From the NCBI RefSeq assembly GCF_029211325.2, contig NZ_CP135996.1:186001-250000 (forward strand): a stretch of 64,000 nt of DNA, in the 5' to 3' direction. Position 1 is the stretch's first letter. Each line of letters begins with the position of its first letter. Source of the DNA: Caproicibacterium argilliputei. GTDB taxonomy: Bacteria > Bacillota > Clostridia > Oscillospirales > Acutalibacteraceae. The notes under the pieces were generated by a model. It saw only the letters and a list, made by a program, of their open reading frames with translations. It was not told the DNA's origin and did no database searches. The position numbers and the translations under genes were made by a program. Shown here in pieces: positions 7,507-14,270 of the stretch.

Positions 7507-8862
7507 ATGAAAGGGAAAAGAGTTCTGGCAGCCGTTTTGAGTGCCGCCGCAATGTTCAGTTTGACAGCGTGTGGCGGAGGAAACGGTTCCGTTTCTTCCA
7601 CGGCGTCGGGTTCAAGTGCCGCGGCATCTACTACCGCCGCGTCGGCATCGTCATCTTCCGAAAAAAAGACACTGACGATTTGGGCGTGGGACGACACGTT
7701 CAATGTTAAAGCAGCCAACGAAGCGAAGGCCGTTTACCAAAAGGACAATCCGGATGTCACGGTAAACGTAGTCAGCATGGCGCAGAACGACATTGTGGCA
7801 AAGCTGAACACAGCGTTTGAATCCGGCAGTATGGATGGAATGCCGAACATCGTTTTAATCGAGGACTACCGGATTCAGAACTATCTCAAGTCTTATCCCG
7901 GTGTGCTCAGCGATCTTTCCGATGTGACCAAAGCAGACAAATTCATGTCCTACAAGCTTAAAACGATGACGGAAGACGGTAAGGTTTACGGTGTTCCGTT
8001 TGACAGCGGCGTTGCCTGCACATTTTACCGCACCGATCTGCTGAAACAGGCGGGCTACAATGATTCCGATATGCAGAATCTTACTTGGGACAAATTTATA
8101 GAGATTGGCAAGGCTGTTAAGGCAAAGACCGGCAAGCCGATGATTACCACAGACCCAAGTGACTTGGGTCTGATCCGCATGATGATGCAGTCTGCCGGCA
8201 AGTGGTATGTGGATGCAAACGGGAAGGCGGATATTCAAAACAACGCAGCACTGAAAAAAGCGCTTTCTATTTACAAAGAACTGCATGATGATGGTTTAAC
8301 CCTGACGGTTTCCGGCTGGGACCCCGCGGTAGCGGCCATGAATCAGAGCAAAGTTGCGGCGGCTGTAAATGGATGCTGGTATGCTTCCAGTATTAAGAAG
8401 GCTGCCGACCAGTCCGGAAAATGGGCGGTGGCAGAGTTTCCGCGCATGGCAGATGTTTCTGGTTCCGTTAATGCTTCTAACTGCGGTGGTGCAAGCTGGT
8501 ATGTCATTGATAAAGTTCCGGGTAAGGATACGGCAAAAGATTTTCTGAGCAAGACCTTTGCTTCCGATACGGATTTACTTGGCAGCCTGTGCAAAGACAT
8601 CAGTCTGGTAAGCACCTATAAGGATACAGTTTCCAACAAAAACGTAAACACACCGGACACGTTCTTCAGCAACCAGACAATTTACAAGGATTTTGCAAAC
8701 TGGACCGACAAGATTCCCGCAGTGAACTACGGCACTTCTACTTATGACATTGAAAGCAAAATTACTGAAACGGTACAGAGTGTTTTAAAAGGGACTTCTG
8801 TCGACGATGCGCTTAAAAATGCGCAAACCGAGGTGGAAGGCGTTATTTCCGCAGCGGGTTAA
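7507..8862 (+). CDS. Sugar ABC importer binding lipoprotein (UgpB family)
   Basis: A 451-residue family-1 extracellular solute-binding protein. The lipobox LTAC places the lipidated cysteine at residue 22, followed by a Ser/Ala-rich linker. The mature part begins KKTLTIWAWDDTFN, and GVPFDSGVACTFYRTDLL is typical of the carbohydrate clade. ATG at 7507 has GGGGAG upstream. It follows the YesMN pair after a 176-bp AT-rich gap, which should hold the regulated promoter, although I could not fix -35/-10 boxes. The substrate is probably an oligosaccharide and cannot be read from sequence. A strong hairpin follows the gene. Confidence 0.92.
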   Translation: MKGKRVLAAVLSAAAMFSLTACGGGNGSVSSTASGSSAAASTTAASASSSSEKKTLTIWAWDDTFNVKAANEAKAVYQKDNPDVTVNVVSMAQNDIVAKLNTAFESGSMDGMPNIVLIEDYRIQNYLKSYPGVLSDLSDVTKADKFMSYKLKTMTEDGKVYGVPFDSGVACTFYRTDLLKQAGYNDSDMQNLTWDKFIEIGKAVKAKTGKPMITTDPSDLGLIRMMMQSAGKWYVDANGKADIQNNAALKKALSIYKELHDDGLTLTVSGWDPAVAAMNQSKVAAAVNGCWYASSIKKAADQSGKWAVAEFPRMADVSGSVNASNCGGASWYVIDKVPGKDTAKDFLSKTFASDTDLLGSLCKDISLVSTYKDTVSNKNVNTPDTFFSNQTIYKDFANWTDKIPAVNYGTSTYDIESKITETVQSVLKGTSVDDALKNAQTEVEGVISAAG

Positions 8863-8894
8863 AGGGAACTTCCCATACGGAATTGTTAGCGAAA

Positions 8895-8929
8895 AATCGG
8901 CCGCTGCCGGGATACGGCGGCGGTCGATT
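8895..8929 (+). promoter_or_regulatory. Strong hairpin between binding protein and permeases
   Basis: A 15-bp stem (8895-8909 with 8915-8929, two G-U pairs, 5-nt loop) lies just after the binding-protein stop and before the permease ribosome-binding site. There is no T-run, so it is more likely an mRNA-stabilising or processing structure that keeps the binding protein in excess than a full terminator. Confidence 0.6.
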
Positions 8930-8948
8930 GCTTAAAGGAGGTATTTTC

Positions 8949-9878
8949 GTGACTGAGAACCGAATTCGGACGGTAAAAACCCAGGGTGGCGCCCCGCGAA
9001 AACCGATTCGGCATTCACTGGAAAAAAAGCTGAATCGCTGGGGCTGGGGGTTCGTATCCCTCAGTGTAATTTTAATCAGCGTATTTGTTTTCATCCCTAT
9101 GATTGGCGCTCTGATTATGTCTTTCCAGACGGGCAAAGGCGTTAATATGCATTTCGGGGGTGTAACGAATTATGTGCGGCTGTTTCATGACGAAACAGTG
9201 GGAAAGGCGCTGGGAAACACTTTGATCTACCTGGTGGTTCAGGTACCGGTCATGTTGGTGCTGGCGCTCATTATTTCCGTAATTTTGAACGACCAGCATC
9301 TGAAGTTCCGTACATTTTTCCGCATTTCGATTTTTTTGCCCTGCATCACCTCTTTGGTTTCCTATTCCCTGATTATGAAGAGTATCTTTTCTAACTCAGG
9401 CCTATTTAATCAACTGATAGGTAAATTCGGATTGGCACCTATCCAGTGGACAACGGATGCGTTTTGGGCGAAGATTCTTATCATCATTGCCATTACCTGG
9501 CGCTGGACTGGCTACAACATGATCTTTTACCTTTCCGGCTTACAAAATATTGAGCCCAGTATTTATGAGGCTTCAGATATTGACGGCGCGAACGCGGTAC
9601 AGAAGTTCCTTTACATGACAGTTCCCCTGCTGAAGCCGATTATTCTGTTTACGGCGATCACTTCGACAATCGGCACGCTGCAGCTCTTTGATGAGGTGCA
9701 AAACATTACGCAGGGAGGCCCCGCGAACGGCACGGTGACAATTTCGCAGTACATCTACAATCTCTGCTTTAAATACACGCCCACCTTCGGTTACGCCAGT
9801 GCGGTTGCTTTCATTGTTGTGGTGCTGATTGTGCTGCTTTCCATAGCGCAGATGAAGATAGGGGGGGAAGACTCTTGA
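8949..9878 (+). CDS. Sugar ABC importer permease 1 (UgpA/MalF type)
   Basis: A 309-residue inner-membrane permease with about six hydrophobic helices and the EAA loop that docks the ATPase (YEASDIDGANAVQKFLYMTV). GTG at 8949 follows AAAGGAGGT by 5 nt. The short basic N-terminal tail before the first helix is usual for UgpA-like subunits. The stop overlaps the start of the second permease by 4 bp, so the pair is coupled. Together with the lipoprotein at 7507 it forms a CUT1-type importer. No ATPase gene accompanies it, as is common where one MsmK/MsiK-like ATPase serves several importers. Confidence 0.92.
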   Translation: MTENRIRTVKTQGGAPRKPIRHSLEKKLNRWGWGFVSLSVILISVFVFIPMIGALIMSFQTGKGVNMHFGGVTNYVRLFHDETVGKALGNTLIYLVVQVPVMLVLALIISVILNDQHLKFRTFFRISIFLPCITSLVSYSLIMKSIFSNSGLFNQLIGKFGLAPIQWTTDAFWAKILIIIAITWRWTGYNMIFYLSGLQNIEPSIYEASDIDGANAVQKFLYMTVPLLKPIILFTAITSTIGTLQLFDEVQNITQGGPANGTVTISQYIYNLCFKYTPTFGYASAVAFIVVVLIVLLSIAQMKIGGEDS

Positions 9879-10714
9879 AAAAGAAGAACGGAGCGCTTTC
9901 GGTAATAAAGTACATTTTTCTGTCCATTGTTGCGCTGCTTTCCATTTTCCCGTTTGTCTGGATGATTATTTCCGCGACCAACTCCGCTGTTGACGTCAGT
10001 TCCGCGAAACTGACATTCGGCACGCAGTTACTGAAAAATTTGCACAGCCTGTTTACCAGCGACCTTAACTTTGGCAGATCGGTTTGGAATTCCGCACTGA
10101 TTTCCGTTATTACCACGGTGCTTGCTCTGCTGATCTCTTCGATTGCCGGGTATGGGTTTGAAATATTCCGGAGCAAGGCTCGCGACCGGGTGTTTCATAT
10201 TCTGCTTGTTTCTATGATGGTTCCGTTCTGTGCGCTGATGATTCCACTGTATCGTATGTTCAGCACGGTTGGCCGGGCGGGTTTCGGAACCTTTGGACTG
10301 AACACATTGTTTGCCGTGGTGGTACCTTATATTTGCACGGCTTTCCTGATTTTTTTCTTCCGTCAGAATACAAAGAGCTTTCCAAAAGATATTCTCGAAG
10401 CGGCTCGGCTGGACGGCCTTAGCGAACCGCAGATTTTTTTCCATATGTATGTTCCGGTTATGCGGTCTTCATATGCGGCCGGCGCCATCATTACCTTTAT
10501 GAGCAGTTGGAACAACTACCTGTGGCCGCTGGTTGCGCTGCAGGATCCGAAAATGCGCACAGTACCGCTGATTTTGTCTGCAATGGGTTCTTCTTACACG
10601 CCGGATTACGGTATGATCATGGCTGGTATTGTAATTGCGACCCTGCCCACCGGGCTGATTTTCTTCCTCATGCAGAAGCAGTTTGTGGCCGGAATGATCG
10701 GTTCTGTCAAATAG
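9875..10714 (+). CDS. Sugar ABC importer permease 2 (UgpE/MalG type)
   Basis: A 279-residue second transmembrane subunit. TTG at 9875 overlaps the previous stop, with GGGGGG just upstream. About six helices are visible. The EAA motif reads EAARLDGLSEPQIFFHMYVPVM, and the tail ...LMQKQFVAGMIGSVK is typical of MalG/UgpE proteins. It completes the importer of this operon. The following 170 bp hold no long gene on the same strand; the next genes run leftward toward it, so transcripts converge here. No clear terminator was seen. Confidence 0.92.
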   Translation: MKKKNGALSVIKYIFLSIVALLSIFPFVWMIISATNSAVDVSSAKLTFGTQLLKNLHSLFTSDLNFGRSVWNSALISVITTVLALLISSIAGYGFEIFRSKARDRVFHILLVSMMVPFCALMIPLYRMFSTVGRAGFGTFGLNTLFAVVVPYICTAFLIFFFRQNTKSFPKDILEAARLDGLSEPQIFFHMYVPVMRSSYAAGAIITFMSSWNNYLWPLVALQDPKMRTVPLILSAMGSSYTPDYGMIMAGIVIATLPTGLIFFLMQKQFVAGMIGSVK

Positions 10715-10761
10715 AGCCAAATGGTTCGGCATAAAAGCAATATAGTTATAAAAAATAGCCA

Positions 10762-10824
10762 TCAGTTGCGTATGAGCCTTTTCAGGAACAATTCCGTGAG
10801 ATTTGTATTATTCTTTTTTGCCAT
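10762..10824 (-). CDS. Possible 20-residue basic microprotein after rpoN
   Basis: Downstream of rpoN on the same strand, ATG at 10824 is preceded by a perfect AAAGGAGGT with 8-nt spacing. It opens a 20-codon frame ending in TGA (10764-10762). The peptide starts MAKKNNTN and ends in LFLKRLIRN, giving a basic amphipathic helix. The ribosome-binding site is as strong as any in the window, which argues for translation, but a frame this short can arise by chance. I recognise no family and propose no function. Confidence 0.4.
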   Translation of the reverse strand: MAKKNNTNLTELFLKRLIRN

Positions 10825-10888
10825 TGGGGTTACCTCCTTTTTGAATGTTTCCGTCACCATTCATTTTATCGGAGCCTCAATGGCTTTT

Positions 10889-12250
10889 CTATGCCTGCAC
10901 AAAGCACTTTCGCTTGGAGGAGGCAGGAATGCCGAGACTCTGTCGATACTTAGCAACGGCACGTCTGGAAATTTCAAGACCGCATTCCCGGTTTAGCAGC
11001 GCCGCTGCCGTTTGGTCGGAGAGCGGATGGAACGGATCCTCCCTGTGAAAGATATCCTGAAGCCGGTTTTTTACTTGCGCGACAGAAACATTCGTATGCC
11101 CCAGTCCGTTGGTAAAAAGCGAACGTATGCTGACAACACCGTGCCGGCATAAAATGTACTTTCCCTGTACGGCACGGGATACGGTTGATTCATTGAGGCG
11201 CAATTGCTCCGCGATTTCCTGCATGGTCATCGGCCTTAACGCATCTGCGGTTTGTGAAAAATAAAGTTCCTGCAGCTTTACAATCACCTGCAGGACTGCC
11301 GAAATGGTGCTTTCCCGTTCAGAAAGTTCAGTGAGTAAGCGGGAAGCCGCCTGTATTTTTTCTTTTAGATAGGCTTTGGTTTCCGGTGTGTCCGGGTGCT
11401 CGTACAGGCGCAAATAGAACGGATTGATATAGATTTTCGGCAGATAAGTACGGTTGCTCTGTACGGCCCAGCTGCCGTCTGGTTTCTTAAAAATCTGTGC
11501 TTCGGGAATGACGTAAACCGTTTCTGCCGCGGAGCCGCGGCATCCACTGGAGGGGATGGGGTTCAGGGAGCGGATTGTGCGGCAACCTGCCTGCGCCTGC
11601 TGCACGGAAATTTTCAGCCTGCTTGCAATGGCGCGAATTTGATTTTGAGCCAGTAAATCCAAACAGCTGTCTGCAATTTGCAAAACATAGGGTTCGCAGG
11701 CAGGCAGCCGCTGCAACTGCAGCAGCAGGCAGTCGCGTAAGTCATAGGCGCCGACACCGGCCGGTTCAAACTGCCGTATCAGTGCAAGCGCTTTTTGGGT
11801 TTGGGCGGCGCTGACCCGCAGGTCGGCGGCAATTTGTTCCGGAGAGCAGCACAGGTAGCCACGGTCGTCCAGATTGCCAAGAATGTAGCGACAGATTTTC
11901 AGCAAGGTCGGTGCAGCCTGAATTTCCAGTAACTGCTGTTCCAGAAAATCATGAAAATCCGGCTGTGCGGCGGCAGCATAAAATGGATCGCGTTCTTCCT
12001 CTCCTTTGGGGAGCCCCCTGCGGCAATCCGGTTGGAAAGCTTGCTGCAAAAAGTCCGGGACACCGTCAGTAGGCGCTGCATCAGGCTCGCCTTCTTCTAA
12101 AACCGGATTGTCACAAAGGGCTGCCGCCAGGTGCGCCCGCAGATCCGGCAGCGGCATTTGCAGAACCTTGAGGGATTCCCGCTGCTGCGCGGACAAAAGG
12201 AGCTGCTGCCCTTGCTTTAAAGTCTGCCCGGCTTTCAAGGAAAGTTCCAT
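10889..12250 (-). CDS. rpoN: RNA polymerase sigma-54 factor
   Basis: A 453-residue RpoN. It has the Gln/Leu-rich activator-interaction region (LKQGQQLLLSAQQRESLKVLQM), the core-binding region, a helix-turn-helix (TMQEIAEQLRLNESTVSRAVQGK) and, near the C-terminus, the RpoN box (SRRAVAKYRQSLGIPAS) that reads the -24 element. The 'ARRTVAKYRE' consensus is slightly changed to SRRAVAKYRQ. ATG at 12250 has AGGAGG 7-8 nt upstream. It is the last large gene of celR-ptsH-ptsI-rpoN, 30 bp after ptsI, so this sigma factor is packaged with its activator and its target PTS. Confidence 0.95.
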   Translation of the reverse strand: MELSLKAGQTLKQGQQLLLSAQQRESLKVLQMPLPDLRAHLAAALCDNPVLEEGEPDAAPTDGVPDFLQQAFQPDCRRGLPKGEEERDPFYAAAAQPDFHDFLEQQLLEIQAAPTLLKICRYILGNLDDRGYLCCSPEQIAADLRVSAAQTQKALALIRQFEPAGVGAYDLRDCLLLQLQRLPACEPYVLQIADSCLDLLAQNQIRAIASRLKISVQQAQAGCRTIRSLNPIPSSGCRGSAAETVYVIPEAQIFKKPDGSWAVQSNRTYLPKIYINPFYLRLYEHPDTPETKAYLKEKIQAASRLLTELSERESTISAVLQVIVKLQELYFSQTADALRPMTMQEIAEQLRLNESTVSRAVQGKYILCRHGVVSIRSLFTNGLGHTNVSVAQVKNRLQDIFHREDPFHPLSDQTAAALLNRECGLEISRRAVAKYRQSLGIPASSKRKCFVQA

Positions 12251-12280
12251 TTTGCGGTACCTCCTGTAAGCGGCGCTTGC

Positions 12281-13921
12281 TCAGCGCTTTTCGCCCAGCG
12301 CCTGAATGAGATGGCATCTAGTATCGGCAATTGCACCGGGACTGACGGAAAACTCATCCAGACCGTCTGCCAGCAGGGTCGCTGCTGCCCGTTCGTCAGA
12401 AGCCAGCTCGCCGCACATACAGCACGGAATTGCGTTTCGGTGTGCAGCTGTGATGGTTCCGGAAATCAGACGCAGCACTGCCGGGTGCATAGGGTCGTAA
12501 AGTTCGGAAACCGCTTCGTTCATGCGGTCGGCGGCAAGGGTGTACTGCGTCAGATCGTTGGTGCCGATGCTGAAAAAGTCCACCTGCTTTGCAAATTCCT
12601 CTGCCAAAACCGCAGCGGAGGGAATTTCAATCATCATACCGGTTTGGATGTTGCGGTCATACGGGCTTCCCTCTGCATCCAACTGGGACTTGCAGTGTGT
12701 CAGTACTTTTTTCGCGGCATTCAGCTCACCAAAACTGCTGATCATGGGGAACAGGATGCGGATGTTTCCGAAAGCGGAAGCACGCAGAATAGCCCGCAGC
12801 TGGACTTTGAACAATGCCGGATGCTTCAGGCACAGGCGGATGGCGCGCAGCCCCAGAAACGGGTTGGCTTCTTTTGGCAGCGGAAAGTACGGCAGGCTTT
12901 TGTCGCCGCCGATGTCTAGCGTGCGGATGGTCAGCGGCTTGCCGTTCAGCATTTGCGCGGCTTGCCGAAAGACGCGGAACTGCTCCTCTTCGGTGGGCAT
13001 TTTTTCACGGTTCATGTAAAGAAACTCGGTGCGGAACAGACCGACACCTTCCGCACCGTTTTGCAGAGCGAGGGAGAGGTCGTCTATGCCGCCGATGTTT
13101 GCGGCAACGAGGATGCGCTTTCCGTCTGCCGTGAAAATCTCCCTGCAGGAACCGGCAGTCTGTACGGCTGCGCTTTTATGCCGCATGAACTCCGCTGCAA
13201 GTGTACGGTAGTTTTCAAGTGTCTGCCGGTCGGGATTGACCAGCACATCGCCGGAAACGCCGTCGACAATCACTTGGTCGCCGCTTTGCACATTCTGCAG
13301 AAAATCCCGGCAGCCAACAACCGCCGCAATGCCGAGTGCCTTTGCCAGAATGGCGGTGTGGGAGGTCTGCCCGCCAATTTCGGTTACAAAGGCGGAAACT
13401 TTGGATTTATCAAGCTGCGCCGTGTCAGAGGGCTTCAAAGAATCGGCAATCAAGATGGTGTTTTCCGGAAGATTCTTGAAGTCAGGGCCGCTTCCTTTTT
13501 TTGATAAATTACGCAGAATGCGCTCACCGATATCTTGAATATCGGTGGCGCGTTCGCGGATATAGGCATCGTCCATTTCCGCAAATGTCTGGTACAGCGT
13601 GTGCGTGATATCAGAAATCGCTGTTTCTGCGGAAAGGTGCTGGCTGCGGATGGCAGAAAAAGCCTCTCCAAGGAAAGCAGGGTCTTTTAAAAAGGCGGTT
13701 TGGCTTTCTATGATGGCGGCGTTTGCTTTGCTGCTTCCTGCAATCCGCAGGATTTGGGCTTTGGCAAGGTCAGCTGCTGCCTGCAGGCGTGCCGTTTCGG
13801 TGTCGGCATCCTGTGCCGCGTGGATTTCCGATGGCTGCTCAAACGCTTCCAGTACCAGAGCGGTGCCGATGGCATAGCCCTTGGAAACGCCAATGCCGGT
13901 AAACAGGGTTTGCGTTTTCAT
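12281..13921 (-). CDS. ptsI: PTS enzyme I (PEP-protein phosphotransferase)
   Basis: A 546-residue enzyme I. It takes phosphate from PEP and passes it to HPr. The N-terminal phosphohistidine domain carries GGQTSHTAILAKAL (His188). The PEP-binding barrel has GVGLFRTEFLYM, a PFLGLRAIRLCL run and CGELASDE with the catalytic cysteine. ATG at 13921 overlaps no coding sequence and lies 2 bp beyond the ptsH stop; a TTG at 13939 inside ptsH is a less likely start. The length is slightly short of the usual 570. It is co-transcribed with ptsH and rpoN. Confidence 0.95.
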   Translation of the reverse strand: MKTQTLFTGIGVSKGYAIGTALVLEAFEQPSEIHAAQDADTETARLQAAADLAKAQILRIAGSSKANAAIIESQTAFLKDPAFLGEAFSAIRSQHLSAETAISDITHTLYQTFAEMDDAYIRERATDIQDIGERILRNLSKKGSGPDFKNLPENTILIADSLKPSDTAQLDKSKVSAFVTEIGGQTSHTAILAKALGIAAVVGCRDFLQNVQSGDQVIVDGVSGDVLVNPDRQTLENYRTLAAEFMRHKSAAVQTAGSCREIFTADGKRILVAANIGGIDDLSLALQNGAEGVGLFRTEFLYMNREKMPTEEEQFRVFRQAAQMLNGKPLTIRTLDIGGDKSLPYFPLPKEANPFLGLRAIRLCLKHPALFKVQLRAILRASAFGNIRILFPMISSFGELNAAKKVLTHCKSQLDAEGSPYDRNIQTGMMIEIPSAAVLAEEFAKQVDFFSIGTNDLTQYTLAADRMNEAVSELYDPMHPAVLRLISGTITAAHRNAIPCCMCGELASDERAAATLLADGLDEFSVSPGAIADTRCHLIQALGEKR

Positions 13922-13922
13922 G

Positions 13923-14192
13923 TTATTCTTCACCGCCAAACTTTGTGGAAATCAGCTCAACCAAAGCCTGCACCGCTTCTTTTTCGTCTTCACCGTCTGC
14001 TTCAACGGTCACGGTGTCGTCCATTTTGGCACGCAGTGCCAGCAGATTGATCATCGACTTGGCAGCGGCGATGCGGTCGCCTTTTTTTATGCGGATGTCC
14101 GACGCAAACTGCCCCGCCGTGTTTACCAGCAGGGAAGCCGGCCGCGCGTGAATCCCAATCTTATTCATAATTTTGACGGTTTGTGATGTCAT
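13923..14192 (-). CDS. ptsH: HPr phosphocarrier protein
   Basis: An 89-residue HPr. The active-site motif GIHARPAS holds phosphorylatable His15. The regulatory loop AAAKSMINLLAL keeps Ser46, the target of HPr kinase in Firmicutes, so it could also act in CcpA-type catabolite control. ATG at 14192 follows GGGGGAAAT. It is separated from celR by 78 bp that contain a sigma-54-type promoter. HPr delivers phosphate to the IIA at 17224 and possibly to the PRD and EIIA domains of CelR. Confidence 0.95.
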   Translation of the reverse strand: MTSQTVKIMNKIGIHARPASLLVNTAGQFASDIRIKKGDRIAAAKSMINLLALRAKMDDTVTVEADGEDEKEAVQALVELISTKFGGEE

Positions 14193-14233
14193 GGTTCATT
14201 TCCCCCTTGAAAAGTGTTTGATGAACTTTAACA

Positions 14234-14249
14234 AGCATATTCCGTGCCA
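14234..14249 (-). promoter_or_regulatory. Sigma-54 promoter of ptsH-ptsI-rpoN
   Basis: On the minus strand TGGCAC (14249-14244), five bases (GGAAT) and ATGCT (14238-14234) match the -24/-12 consensus TGGCAC-N5-TTGCW at all but one position. The invariant GG-N10-GC spacing is exact. Transcription would start near 14223, 30 bp before ptsH. If real, sigma-54 drives its own gene. Confidence 0.65.
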
Positions 14250-14270
14250 AAATGTGCCGCCCTGAAAAAC

